Counted from the first letter of the stretch, positions 35,854 through 45,163 are shown. The stretch: 64,000 bases of DNA from Mucilaginibacter sp. SMC90 (GCF_022811725.1 NZ_CP094527.1:1054001-1118000); one strand, 5' to 3'. The notes: a model not told the origin generated them from the sequence alone. Program-made: numbers and translations.

Positions 35854-38376
35854 TTAATCTTTAGCCGGTTCAGGTGTTTGCTGGTTATCGTCTGTCTTCT
35901 GGTCGTCATCATTCTGCTTGGTTTTTTTGTGATTTTTATTCCATTTTATTTTTATTTTACCATCATCGCCATCGGTGGCAAGTATGTGTAAAACAATGCC
36001 TTTCATACGTTTTTTATTACGTTCGGTTTCGTCTTCAATTTTGCTGTCGTTTTTGGGGTTACGCAAAGGAACATCAAGAGCTATGTTTGTGCCTCGCGAT
36101 AATGAATAAGTACCCTCCACATCCATATTGAGCACACTTGAATTAATTTGCATGGGGGCTATTTTGATCTTATCGCCGTTGATATCAAACTGGGCCTTCA
36201 GATCGCCAAATGTTATATTGTCCAGATCCCTGAAAGGAAAAGCAAACTTGCCCACACTTTTTATTGGCGAGAAATTAACTAATGCGCCTTCCTTTAAATT
36301 AACCATCGCAGTACCTCTTATCGACTTGGGTACCAGGTTCCCCGCATTATTAATTCCCCCTTTAATATCGGCCCTTGCCGAAAGGAAACCACGCAGGTTA
36401 TCACTCGTAAAATCCTTTAGTCCGAAGTTATTAAACGATGCGAAAAAAGTATTAGTATTTACATTTTCAATAGTGGTACTTATTGCAAAATTGTTGGTTG
36501 GACCTTGCAATACCAGTCCGGCCATTTTTAATGAGCCGCCTGCACTTTTGAGGTTCACATTACGCACCTTCATGGAGTTATCGGCCAGTAAAATATCGGC
36601 TGTTACATCGGTAGCTAAAAACTTTTTGTAGTAAAGTTTTGCTACGCGGATGTGCAGTTCGGCTTGCCCTTTATCAAAAGCGGTGTTTAGCTGGCTGGTC
36701 ATCTTTTTACTTGCCGACCGGCTCATACCCTTGCTGTTGCTGCTGTTACTGCTGCTTTGTTCTGATCCTCCCCGGCTATTCAGAAAGCTTAAAAATTCGC
36801 CCAAACGAATTTCAGGACTGGTAATTTGCCACACTATAACGATTTTTTCGGGGGCGTTGTAATATGAATTTAAAAAGTTACTCACCTTACCCTGCATGTT
36901 AACTATGCTGCTGCCATTTTGCAGGCGGATATTGTTTATATAAAGATCTTTTTCGGTAAACTTTAGTGCAATGGAATTGTTTTTAAACACTAACCCACGG
37001 GGTATATAATTCACATCGGCATTTTTGATATCAACATTGCCAGTTATCAACGGTTTGGTGAATTTGAAATTAACAATATCGGCTTTATAGGCCAGTTTAA
37101 GGTCGGCAATGCCTTTGGTAAACCTCAGGCTTTCATCTCCAATAACAGAGTTAAGCTTGCTGACCGGAAAACGCGAGCGGAAGATTCCTGTAGCCACCGG
37201 TGTATTCAGGTTATTAATAAATGCAGTATCAATGGTGAAGGGGATATCCTTATAAGTACCGTTAAAATGGTAAAGCTTTATTACAGAATTTTCATCGCCC
37301 AGGCCTTTACCGTCAATATAGTTATTGCTGAAAATACCCTTGAAACTACAGTTCTCAATAGTGCCGCCCTGGGTTTTCAAAACATTGTCCTTTACTTTAG
37401 CCGTAACATAAATGGAGGGATCTCCGCCACCGCCAAAGCTCCCTTTCAGGTCGCAGGTAACATCGATAGGTTTTGTAAGGTCGAACATTTTGAGGCTTTT
37501 GGTGATGTTGGCAGCCAGTAGGTTAGCGGCGCTGGTCCACAAAATATCATTAACCTTCAGGTTGATAGTAAATGGGGTTTCGGGCTTTTTAAGTTCAAAT
37601 TTGGCGGCAACGTTAAAAGCGTCATCTCCTATATTTAAATTATTAGGTGCCACATTAATAACCTGCAAATCATAGTCATAGCTGATATCAAAATGTCCTT
37701 TCAATAACCTGTTTTTCATGAAGCTCCCTTTTTTTGTATTAAAGGAAAAGCTGTTTGCCATGGCGTTGAGGTCGATAGCCGCATTCCATGCTTTATTGGG
37801 GTAATCCAGACGGCCCTGAATGTCATTTACCGCAAATTTGAACAGTTTGTAGGCATGGCGGTCATCAACCACAAAATTCACCTTGCTTAATGAAAACCTT
37901 CTGATTTGCGTTGACGAGCTGGTTTGTTTCTCTTTCGGGTCTTTTTCAACTTTTGGTTTTGCTTTAAATATCGATGTATTGCTGTAGCCGGTGCTGTCGG
38001 TAAACAGATCAATGTCGGCATTGCTGATATCTATTTTATTGATCACTACTTCGCCTTTAATCAAAGCCGATGCATTTACTGATACTTCAAGGTCTTTAGC
38101 GGTAAGTAATGTATGATGATGTTCGGCCCAGCGATTATCTTTCAACACCACATCTTTCAACTCCACGGATACACCGGGGAAGCCTTTAAATAGTGTTGGG
38201 TCAATGGTACCGATGGTTAAAGTACCGTTCAGGTTTTTATTAAGCTCGGATGTGATCATGGCAAGCACCTTCTGCTTGTTATAACTAACATACACAGTTA
38301 AGGCAACGAACAGAATTATAATTAAACCCACAAGCGCTCCGGCGATCTTTAAGGTTATCTTTAACCATTTAGGCAT
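35854..38376 (-). CDS. AsmA family protein
   Basis: An 840-residue membrane-anchored protein with an N-terminal transmembrane segment (about 8-30, LKIAGALVGLIIILFVALTV). The long repetitive beta-rich body contains LTIGTIDPTLFKGFPGVSVEL and the C-terminal AsmA_2 block (ADIKGGINNAGNLVPKSIRGTAMV, then NLKEGALVNF). The family resembles VPS13/chorein-like bridges and is linked to outer-membrane biogenesis and phospholipid transport. A basic, charged tail (KIKIKWNKNHKKTKQNDDDQ) follows. It is monocistronic in this view, and its function in this organism is inferred only from the family. Confidence 0.85.
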   Translation of the reverse strand: MPKWLKITLKIAGALVGLIIILFVALTVYVSYNKQKVLAMITSELNKNLNGTLTIGTIDPTLFKGFPGVSVELKDVVLKDNRWAEHHHTLLTAKDLEVSVNASALIKGEVVINKIDISNADIDLFTDSTGYSNTSIFKAKPKVEKDPKEKQTSSSTQIRRFSLSKVNFVVDDRHAYKLFKFAVNDIQGRLDYPNKAWNAAIDLNAMANSFSFNTKKGSFMKNRLLKGHFDISYDYDLQVINVAPNNLNIGDDAFNVAAKFELKKPETPFTINLKVNDILWTSAANLLAANITKSLKMFDLTKPIDVTCDLKGSFGGGGDPSIYVTAKVKDNVLKTQGGTIENCSFKGIFSNNYIDGKGLGDENSVIKLYHFNGTYKDIPFTIDTAFINNLNTPVATGIFRSRFPVSKLNSVIGDESLRFTKGIADLKLAYKADIVNFKFTKPLITGNVDIKNADVNYIPRGLVFKNNSIALKFTEKDLYINNIRLQNGSSIVNMQGKVSNFLNSYYNAPEKIVIVWQITSPEIRLGEFLSFLNSRGGSEQSSSNSSNSKGMSRSASKKMTSQLNTAFDKGQAELHIRVAKLYYKKFLATDVTADILLADNSMKVRNVNLKSAGGSLKMAGLVLQGPTNNFAISTTIENVNTNTFFASFNNFGLKDFTSDNLRGFLSARADIKGGINNAGNLVPKSIRGTAMVNLKEGALVNFSPIKSVGKFAFPFRDLDNITFGDLKAQFDINGDKIKIAPMQINSSVLNMDVEGTYSLSRGTNIALDVPLRNPKNDSKIEDETERNKKRMKGIVLHILATDGDDGKIKIKWNKNHKKTKQNDDDQKTDDNQQTPEPAKD

Positions 38377-38517
38377 TTCAACTAATTTATTGTTAAAGCG
38401 TTATGGTTATATAATTGTTTGTATTGTAACATATAATTAACACGCGGTATAGGAATAGGAAAATAAATCTGCAATAAGGTACAATATTTTTTAGGTATAA
38501 TCGGCTACATCAGTATC

Positions 38518-39192
38518 ATGGAAACAACTAATAAAATAAAGGCAGTCATTACAGGCGCTACCGGCATGGTAGGCGAAGGCGTACTGCACCAATGTTTAAT
38601 GAGCGATAAGGTTGAAACCGTATTGGTGATCAACCGTAAACCCTGCGGCTTAACACATCCTAAGCTTAAGGAAATCATTCATGCCGATTTTTTTAACCTT
38701 ACGCCAATCCAGGATCAGTTAGAAGGTTATGATGCCTGCTTTTTTTGTTTAGGGGTTTCCTCTGTAGGCATGAGCGAAGAAGCTTATTATAAAGTAACCT
38801 ACCTGCTTACCATGCACGTGGCCGAAATTCTAAGCCGTATTAATCCTGATATGACATTTTGTTATATATCGGGTGCCGGTACCGATAGTACAGAAAGCGG
38901 TAGCAGCATGTGGGCCAGGGTAAAAGGCAAAACCGAAAACGACCTCATGAAACTGCCTTTTAAACAGGTATTTAATTTCAGGCCGGGCTTTATGAAAAGT
39001 TTTAAGGGCGCAAAAAATACACTTTCGTTTTATAAATACATCAGCTGGATGTATCCCATAGGCCGCCTCATTTACCCTAAAGGCTTTATTACGCTGGAAG
39101 AAGTTGGCAAGGCCATGATCAATACGGTGAACCGTGGTACCGGCCGCTGGATCCTTGACGGAAAGGATATTGTAGCCATGGCCCACGGATAG
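38518..39192 (+). CDS. NAD(P)-binding Rossmann-fold protein (atypical SDR)
   Basis: A 224-residue cytosolic protein. The nucleotide-binding loop is TGATGMVGEG (about 13-22), followed by LVINRKPC and the central VSSVGMSEEAYYKVTYLLTM. FCYISGAGTDSTESG carries the equivalent of the SDR active-site strand. It resembles HTATIP2/YbjT-like atypical SDRs or epimerases; the substrate is unknown. It is monocistronic, and the next gene starts about 160-180 bp downstream. Confidence 0.8.
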   Translation: METTNKIKAVITGATGMVGEGVLHQCLMSDKVETVLVINRKPCGLTHPKLKEIIHADFFNLTPIQDQLEGYDACFFCLGVSSVGMSEEAYYKVTYLLTMHVAEILSRINPDMTFCYISGAGTDSTESGSSMWARVKGKTENDLMKLPFKQVFNFRPGFMKSFKGAKNTLSFYKYISWMYPIGRLIYPKGFITLEEVGKAMINTVNRGTGRWILDGKDIVAMAHG

Positions 39193-39373
39193 CCGGTTAT
39201 GATATACAGATAGCATCGTCATCAAAAGCCGATATGTCGTTACTGTAGTTGATTTGTTTTTCTGATTAAGTTTCTGATTTTTAGTTTATTATGTTTTTGG
39301 ATTGAGATTTGAATTGATATGCTAATAACACTAATCAACAACATTATTTGTGAAAACTAAACTCCGAAACAAA

Positions 39374-40156
39374 ATGGAAACCAAATCATTAAAAAGCTGC
39401 CTGAATAAATATTTAGTTGCAGTAATTATTTTATCAGGCAGCCTGTTTGCGTTTAATAACGCTGCCCGGGCGCAGGTTAAAAACATTGTATTAGTTCATG
39501 GCGCTTTCGCCGATGGCTCGGGCTTTAAGGCCTTGTATGAAATTCTTACAAAAAAGGGGTACAATGTTACCGTAGTCCAAAACCCATTGACCTCGCTTAA
39601 AGATGATGTTGATGCAGCTAACCGGATCCTGGATAAACAGGATGGCCCAACGGTTTTGGTTGGCCACTCTTACGGCGGTACAGTAATTACCGAAGCCGGG
39701 AATAATTCAAAAGTAGTAGCACTGGTTTACATCGCCGCTTTTGCACCAGATAAAGGCGAAAATACCATAAAGTGGGTGCAATCGGCCCCTCCGGCACCTG
39801 AAAATGGAATTTTGCCTCCGGATGATAAAGGTTTTGTTTACTATGATAAAGCTAAATTTCATGGTGGTTTTGCCGGCGATTTAAGCAAGACGGAAGCCGA
39901 TTTTATGTTTGCATCCCAGGGGCCAACTTCAGTTCAGTGCTTTATAACTCCTGTTGCCGAGGCCGCGTGGAAAACCAAGCCGAGCTATGGTATAGTTGCT
40001 ACAGAAGACAAAAGTATTGTGCCCGACGTTGAACGTACCATGTACAAACGTGCCAATGCTAAAATAACCGAAGTGAAGGGTAGCCATGTGATCTTCATTT
40101 CACAGCCCGAAGCCGTTGCCAAAGTAATTATTGAAGCAGCAAACGGCGTTAAGTAA
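39374..40156 (+). CDS. Secreted alpha/beta hydrolase
   Basis: About 260 residues. The open frame begins at GTG 39350, but ATG 39374 (METKSLKSCLNKYLV) is preferred, giving a signal peptide ending NAARAQ. The hydrolase fold has NIVLVHGAFADGSGFKALYE (oxyanion region), the nucleophile elbow GHSYGG, and a catalytic histidine near GSHVIFIS, with an aspartate in PDVERT or just before. It resembles the MhpC/EstC-like small hydrolases often annotated as salicylate esterase-like. The substrate is unknown. It is followed by an inverted-repeat element. Confidence 0.85.
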   Translation: METKSLKSCLNKYLVAVIILSGSLFAFNNAARAQVKNIVLVHGAFADGSGFKALYEILTKKGYNVTVVQNPLTSLKDDVDAANRILDKQDGPTVLVGHSYGGTVITEAGNNSKVVALVYIAAFAPDKGENTIKWVQSAPPAPENGILPPDDKGFVYYDKAKFHGGFAGDLSKTEADFMFASQGPTSVQCFITPVAEAAWKTKPSYGIVATEDKSIVPDVERTMYKRANAKITEVKGSHVIFISQPEAVAKVIIEAANGVK

Positions 40157-40238
40157 AAGGTAGTTTTTGTTACAGTTTAAGCGGAACCGGCGATTGCCTG
40201 TCCCGCTTTTTTATTGATATAATTGTTAGTTTTACTGT

Positions 40239-40454
40239 ATAGGTGTTCGGAAGATTTTTGAGCAAGCGATATGTGATCCCCTCCCTTGGGAACCAAATTT
40301 TTAAATTCCCCTCTTGAGAGGGCGCGCGATAGGAAAGAGCGGTAGCAGAGGTGTGTTTATGCGATAGAATATTAAAGCAGAAACACACCCCCTCCACCCC
40401 TCTCAAGAGGGGAATCGCACAAGCCCTTGCTTGAATTATCTTCCGAACACCTAT
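40239..40454. repeat. 216-bp nested inverted repeat with CCCCTCTTGAGAGGGG-type core
   Basis: The perfect 17-bp outer arms ATAGGTGTTCGGAAGAT lie at 40239-40255 and, inverted, at 40438-40454. Inside is a copy of the ATTCCCCTCT...AGAGGGGAAT family (40305-40415) with AACACACCC/GGTGTGTTT inner arms. GTTTTAC occurs just outside each end (40229-40235 and 40456-40462), separated by 1-3 nt from the arms, a possible but weak target duplication. Confidence 0.75.
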
Positions 40455-40477
40455 GGTTTTACCCCTAATAATCATCA

Positions 40478-41344
40478 ATGGACGCCATAACCGTACCCGA
40501 AGCCGTTAAAGATAAACCGCAAATAAAAGCAGGCGAGATCTCTTTTGTATACTACCGGGAGCGGGGCGACCTGTTCAAAAACCAGGTGGTTTTTAATCAG
40601 TGTGCTATCAGTTTTGTACTTAACGGACAAAAGGAACTTTACCGCCATGCCGATTGTACAGTCATCAGGCCCGGCCAGGGCTTGCTGATTCCCGAGGGTA
40701 ACACCCTGATTGCGGAGCATGTGGTAAAGGGGACTTCAAGAGATGAGCTATATAGCAGCTTCATCGTCTTTTTTCCACAGCGGCTGATAGCCGATTTCTT
40801 TTCAAAGCACTGTATTAGCACGAAAAATACGCTGCCTGATATGCCGCCTTACATACTTTTTTCAAATACTACATATCTTAACGAATATTTAAGGGGAGTT
40901 AGAGTTTTGGTTGATGGGGGGCAGCAACTTTCATACCCGGTAGCACTTCATAAACTGGAGGAATTGCTGCTCATTATTTATGAACTATATCCGGTACAGT
41001 TGATCGCTCTTTTTGGCGAAGGGCAAGATACCACAGGTTTATCACTGCAAAAACTGGTTGAAAATAATCTGTTTAATAACCTCACGCTTGATGAGCTGGC
41101 ATTTTTGGCCAACCGAAGCCTGTCGTCATTTAAACGCGATTTTGAGAAAGCTTACGGCTTATCCCCTCAAAAATATATCCGCGACAGGAAACTGGAATCG
41201 GCCTGTGCCGAACTGAAGAAAGGCCGTAAGGCCAGCGAGCTTTATGGAACTTATGGCTATGAAAACCTGTCCAATTTTAATACGGCTTTCAAAAAAAAGT
41301 TTGGCGTAACCCCGGCAACTTATGGCCAGCAGGTTGTAGTTTGA
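40478..41344 (+). CDS. AraC family transcriptional regulator
   Basis: A 288-residue regulator with an N-terminal AraC-binding-like domain (IKAGEISFVYYRERGDLFKN, then GQGLLIPEGNTLIAEHV) and a C-terminal AraC HTH pair (LTLDELAFLANRSLSSFKRD, ELYGTYGYENLSNFNTAFKK). The layout is close to ExsA/MmsR-like AraC proteins of Bacteroidota. No obvious target gene is adjacent: the PEBP gene downstream starts 88 bp later and may be co-regulated. The start ATG at 40478 lies right after the inverted-repeat element, which therefore forms its promoter region. Confidence 0.88.
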   Translation: MDAITVPEAVKDKPQIKAGEISFVYYRERGDLFKNQVVFNQCAISFVLNGQKELYRHADCTVIRPGQGLLIPEGNTLIAEHVVKGTSRDELYSSFIVFFPQRLIADFFSKHCISTKNTLPDMPPYILFSNTTYLNEYLRGVRVLVDGGQQLSYPVALHKLEELLLIIYELYPVQLIALFGEGQDTTGLSLQKLVENNLFNNLTLDELAFLANRSLSSFKRDFEKAYGLSPQKYIRDRKLESACAELKKGRKASELYGTYGYENLSNFNTAFKKKFGVTPATYGQQVVV

Positions 41345-41431
41345 GCCTCCTGCACTACTATTTGAACCGTTTGCAATAACAGTATAATCAGCTGCAAAGG
41401 CAACTTTGTAGTGTAATTAAATACTGTTATT

Positions 41432-41974
41432 ATGAAAATGATCTTCTCCTTATTAGTAGGCCTTCTTATAACTAAGGCCGCATTTTCCCAAACGTTTACG
41501 TTAAAAAGCGCCGACCTTGGCGGGCAGTTCAGCAATGAATTTGTTGCCGGTAATTTTGGTTGTAGTGGCGGTAATAAATCGCCGCAATTAAGCTGGATCA
41601 ACGCGCCGGAAGGTACCCAAAGCTTTGCGATAACTATGTATGACCCGGATGCTCCAACTGGTAGCGGCTTTTGGCATTGGGTTATGGTAGATATACCTGC
41701 AAATGTTCATGAATTAAAGCAAGGTGCCGGCGATGTTAAAAGCGGCATAGCCCCACAAGGAAGTTTGCAAAGTATTAATGATGTAGGTGCCCCCGGCTAC
41801 CAGGGCCCATGCCCGGGAGTCGGCGAAGGCGATCATCGTTATTTGATCACCGTATACGCTTTAAAAACAGCTAAGCTGGGTACAACGCAAGCTTCAACAG
41901 CGGCTTTAACGGGTTTTATGCTGGGTAAGCAATTGTTGGCCAAAGCCTCGTTGATAGTTTATATGAAAAGATAG
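41432..41974 (+). CDS. YbhB/YbcL (PEBP) family secreted protein
   Basis: A 180-residue protein with a signal peptide (1-20, ending AAFSQ). PEBP-fold motifs are NKSPQLSWINAPEGTQSFAI, TMYDPDAPTGSGFWHWVMVD and the C-terminal DHRYLITVYALKTAKLG. The family binds anionic ligands and is of uncertain role in bacteria. It is complete, with no unusual residues noted. It is convergent with the GH43 gene at 42345, and a 309-bp inverted-repeat element fills the gap. Confidence 0.9.
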   Translation: MKMIFSLLVGLLITKAAFSQTFTLKSADLGGQFSNEFVAGNFGCSGGNKSPQLSWINAPEGTQSFAITMYDPDAPTGSGFWHWVMVDIPANVHELKQGAGDVKSGIAPQGSLQSINDVGAPGYQGPCPGVGEGDHRYLITVYALKTAKLGTTQASTAALTGFMLGKQLLAKASLIVYMKR

Positions 41975-41997
41975 CCAAAGCAGTTATGGGTTAAACA

Positions 41998-42306
41998 ATT
42001 CCCTCCCTCGGGTTTAAGTTAACCCACAAAATTCACCAACCTGAATTTCAACACGAGGCACCTACGGAGCCGGGAAATATGCCCCTTTTGCGCTATAAAC
42101 ACGCGGCCCCGATGGAGCCGGTAATATTTACAACATAACGAATATGGCCGACTTGCCAAGCGGCCTCAGAGAGGCCACGTGTTTATAGACAAAATTCAAA
42201 CAGATATTGGACTCCAGCGGAGTCTCGTGATCGTAAACTTGCTTTCCAAGCACTGCTTAGCGCGCACTTAGATTTTGTGGGTTAACTTAAACCCAGGGGA
42301 GGGAAT
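41998..42306. repeat. 309-bp element with 35-bp terminal inverted repeats
   Basis: The arms at 41998-42032 and 42272-42306 pair over 35 nt except for a TC/CT dinucleotide near the start; they include GGGTTTAAGTTAACCCACAA. The interior holds GGCACCTACGGAGCC and GTGTTTATAG text of the family seen at 46658-46860. It lies between convergent genes. There is no ORF, and no clear target-site duplication was seen. Confidence 0.8.
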
Positions 42307-42344
42307 CGCACAATCTCTCGCTTTTATTATTTCAACGCTCGTTT

Positions 42345-43838
42345 CTACCTGATCGCAACCTGCAATTTAAGCACCCTGTTCTTCTCCGTTGAAAAACTTG
42401 CCCCGCCGTCATTGCTTATCGATGCCACATTATTTGGATCGGTTAAAATATCGCTGTAAGCAAAACCATAGCATCCCTTTGTAGTAACCGATTTGATGAC
42501 AACAGCGTACCGCTTACCGGCAATCACAGGAATGTTGGGCTTTACCGCAATATTTCTGGCCGACCAGGAAATGGAATCAACAGTTAAAGTAGCAGCAGAC
42601 AATGCATTGCCCGTAGGCCGCCCGGCATTGTCAAGCTCAAACACCTCGACAGATAAGCCCGCGTCTGGATGCCCTGTTTGAAATGTTGTAAAGCTGATGC
42701 CGGCTAAAGTACCGCTTTTGCTTGCCGTGAAAGTTTGTGAGCGCTGAACATTTTTGCCGATATCGCAGCCGGTTGTAAAATCTTCGGTTGGTTTGTTAGA
42801 AACGGAGTTCCTGGTGAAATTGGCTGTTTGCTCGCATTGCATCGGGTTGATGGAACCATCGGCTGCAAAGGTTAACGGAGCCCAATAAAAGTTTGCCAGT
42901 GCTTCATTTTTTGCAGCATTGTTCCACAAGTCGCTGCCAAAAAGGAAAATGGTTTCTGAGTTCAGCTTAATAGTTGATACAAACGACGGCTGGCCTCCGC
43001 AGGAATTATCACTGATCTTTATCCCATCCGACCATGGCCCCAGTGGCGACGGTGCTGTACGATAAGATGCGCCTGTGCCTGAGCAATAACCACAATTTGG
43101 GTCGGAATAAATGAGGTAGTATTTGCCTTGACGTTTAAACAGGGCAGGGGCTTCGGTATTACCGTTAGTAATTGATTTTACATGTTGGCCGGTGCCAGTT
43201 AAATAGTCGGCGCTTAGTTTTTCAATTACAATGCTGCCTTTGGTGCGCCAGTCGGTATAGGCCAAATAGCCGGTGCCGTCATCATCGACAAAGGTATCAT
43301 GATCGCCGTTGTTTAGCCCAGCCACCGGCATTTCGCTGTTTACAGCCAGGGTTGGTTCTTTAACTTCGGTGAAAGGGCCAACCGGGGTTTTGCTTGTGAA
43401 TACCCGGTAGCCTACGCGGTTATCATAAACGTTGATCCACAGTACGTAGCGTTTTGTTTTTTTATTGTAGATGACATGCGGGCGAAAGCAGCCATAAGTT
43501 TTGCCATCGCAGCGGGTTTGCCAAACAGGTGTTTGGGCATCAAACATAAAGCCCCTGTCGGTCCAGTGCTGCAAATCGGTTGATGAATACGTTTTAAAGC
43601 CACAAAAGGGCGCAGTTTTATTTCCCCACTCAAAACCGCAATCATAACTGGTGCCGTACAGGTAGTACACCCCGTTAAATAAAGCTATCTCACCATCATG
43701 CGCATCAACAGCATTGCCAAGGTTGTCAAATTTGGTTACCTGCCTGCCGTTTTTGTCGAAATTTTTAATGCTTTGCGCCGCTGTAAACCGGGCAGCGAAA
43801 ATGATGGCTATAAAGCTAAGCAGGATAAGTTTTCTCAT
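42345..43838 (-). CDS. GH43 family glycoside hydrolase with C-terminal beta-sandwich
   Basis: A 497-residue secreted enzyme with a signal peptide (1-21, ending FTAAQ). The GH43 five-bladed propeller spans about 25-345, including DAHDGEIALFNGVYYLYGTS, DHDTFVDDDGTGYLAYTDW and the general-acid glutamate in NTEAPALF. The N-terminal blade resembles the exo-1,3-galactanase-like subfamily (GH43_24), whose members lack the usual catalytic base, so arabinofuranosidase activity is not assured. Residues about 350-497 form an extra beta domain that could bind carbohydrate. It lies downstream of an AraC gene and is probably co-regulated with the arabinose locus. Confidence 0.8.
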   Translation of the reverse strand: MRKLILLSFIAIIFAARFTAAQSIKNFDKNGRQVTKFDNLGNAVDAHDGEIALFNGVYYLYGTSYDCGFEWGNKTAPFCGFKTYSSTDLQHWTDRGFMFDAQTPVWQTRCDGKTYGCFRPHVIYNKKTKRYVLWINVYDNRVGYRVFTSKTPVGPFTEVKEPTLAVNSEMPVAGLNNGDHDTFVDDDGTGYLAYTDWRTKGSIVIEKLSADYLTGTGQHVKSITNGNTEAPALFKRQGKYYLIYSDPNCGYCSGTGASYRTAPSPLGPWSDGIKISDNSCGGQPSFVSTIKLNSETIFLFGSDLWNNAAKNEALANFYWAPLTFAADGSINPMQCEQTANFTRNSVSNKPTEDFTTGCDIGKNVQRSQTFTASKSGTLAGISFTTFQTGHPDAGLSVEVFELDNAGRPTGNALSAATLTVDSISWSARNIAVKPNIPVIAGKRYAVVIKSVTTKGCYGFAYSDILTDPNNVASISNDGGASFSTEKNRVLKLQVAIR

Positions 43839-43865
43839 TGGTTTTTTTATTGTCGATCTGTGGCG

Positions 43866-43961
43866 CTACTTCACCGGCGCAAAACAGGTATCATAAGTTG
43901 AACCAAATTTATCCCATAGCATGAAAGCATCGGTTACACTTTTTGATATTAGGTTTATCAT
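43866..43961 (-). CDS. Possible 31-residue ORF between AraC and GH43
   Basis: The frame starts MINLISKSVTDAF and ends YDTCFAPVK, stopping at TAG 43866. Its composition (Trp, Asp, Cys) looks protein-like. It could be a genuine tiny gene or the surviving C-terminus of a lost gene. It is not in a shared frame with either neighbour, and no ribosome-binding site is obvious. Confidence 0.25.
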   Translation of the reverse strand: MINLISKSVTDAFMLWDKFGSTYDTCFAPVK

Positions 43962-43976
43962 TTATGATAGCAGGTT

Positions 43977-44858
43977 TTAAGGATCTCCCAATGCCCGTTT
44001 CCGGTAATCGGTAGGGGCAATGCCCGTTTTTTCTTTAAACAGTTTTGAGAAATAGAAATACGATTCAAACCTGAGGTCGTAAGCAATTTGTTTAATGGGG
44101 ATCGAAGGATCGTTCAGCAACTCTTTGGCACGGTCAATTTTTAACTGGATGTAATATTGCCCCGGCGATAACCCCGTATGGTTTTTAAAGGCTTTCCTGA
44201 ACCACGAATAACCTACACCCAATTGAGACGCAGCCTGCTCTGGCGAAAAATCGGCAGCTATATTTGACCGGAACAACAGTCTTGCCTCATTGATCAATAC
44301 TTCGCGGCCGTCGCTCACTGCGTTTTGCCTGCTCACAGCATGAAAACTCCCCAGCAAATGCATTACTGCACCTGATATCTGGGGTTGATAACCTGTATCT
44401 TCCTGTTGTGTTTTTTCGATAATACTGTTAAAAAGGGCAAAAATATTTTCATTGAAACCGATGCTCAGGCAAGGCGCTTCAGGTTTAAAGAAACTTTTAT
44501 CAATAAGGTTGTCCATCACTTCGCCTTTAAAACCTATCCAATATTCGTCCCACCCGGTTTTCTCGTCAGGTTTATACCGGTGCCGCTCTCCCGGAAACAG
44601 GACAATTACACTGCCTGCCTTTACTTCGATCCGTTTACAGCTGTCAGATTCAAAAAGACCTTTCCCCCGGGTAATATAAATTACCTGGTATTCGTTCAGT
44701 ACCCGGCCTGTGTGCCAGTTAAAATAATGGTGTGCCGGATGCGCTTTGCCGGGGTATGAGCCTGATGCCTCTATATGGGTGCACCCGGTATTCAAAACAC
44801 ATAATCCCCAGTTTTCATCTTCCTTACTTACGGGCAGGTATTTGTAGTAATTGATCAT
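43977..44858 (-). CDS. AraC family transcriptional regulator of the arabinose locus
   Basis: A 293-residue regulator with the classic AraC layout. An N-terminal cupin sugar-sensing domain (about 1-150) contains HPAHHYFNWHTGRVLNEYQV, RGKGLFESDS and VIVLFPGERHRYKPDE. A C-terminal double HTH (about 190-290) has EQAASQLGVGYSWFRKAFKN and KQIAYDLRFESYFYFSKLFK. It is divergent from the sugar isomerase gene at 45164, and a 305-bp control region with a strong inverted repeat lies between. The likely inducer is L-arabinose or a related pentose, inferred from the neighbouring genes. Confidence 0.88.
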   Translation of the reverse strand: MINYYKYLPVSKEDENWGLCVLNTGCTHIEASGSYPGKAHPAHHYFNWHTGRVLNEYQVIYITRGKGLFESDSCKRIEVKAGSVIVLFPGERHRYKPDEKTGWDEYWIGFKGEVMDNLIDKSFFKPEAPCLSIGFNENIFALFNSIIEKTQQEDTGYQPQISGAVMHLLGSFHAVSRQNAVSDGREVLINEARLLFRSNIAADFSPEQAASQLGVGYSWFRKAFKNHTGLSPGQYYIQLKIDRAKELLNDPSIPIKQIAYDLRFESYFYFSKLFKEKTGIAPTDYRKRALGDP

Positions 44859-44873
44859 ATGGTAATGATTGCA

Positions 44874-44918
44874 GGCATCAATAAATACATCTTAAATATC
44901 AAAATGTGTATTGATGCC
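44874..44918. promoter_or_regulatory. Inverted-repeat operator candidate between araC-type gene and isomerase gene
   Basis: GGCATCAATA (44874-44883) and its exact complement TATTGATGCC (44909-44918) lie on either side of a 25-nt centre. The site starts 16 bp upstream of the AraC start codon, so it could autoregulate that gene. Further downstream, TGTATAAC occurs twice (44992-44999 and 45033-45040) in direct orientation. Confidence 0.45.
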
Positions 44919-45163
44919 GTGGTTTATATGGCAATATTTGACTCACACCAAATTATGATGAGTCGTCTAAATCAATATTCGTTACAGAGCGTGTATAACG
45001 CTGGTTCCCATTTAAAAATTCGTTATGTATATTGTATAACACAAACGCTCCGCCCCTAAAGTGGAAAAATAACCTGTTTTAAACAACATCTAAATTAATA
45101 TTAGTTTTATAGTTTTCTAATTATCAGCCAAATCCACCCATCCCTAAATAATTAAACCTCAAA

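Noticed and set aside
36639..36862. Leucine-rich plus-strand frames within the AsmA gene
   Set aside because: They arise from the complement of Ser-rich codons in the AsmA reading frame and have no independent support.
40229..40462. GTTTTAC pair as a firm target-site duplication
   Set aside because: The two copies lie at unequal distances (3 nt and 1 nt) from the outer arms, so the element's true ends are uncertain; kept only as a hint.
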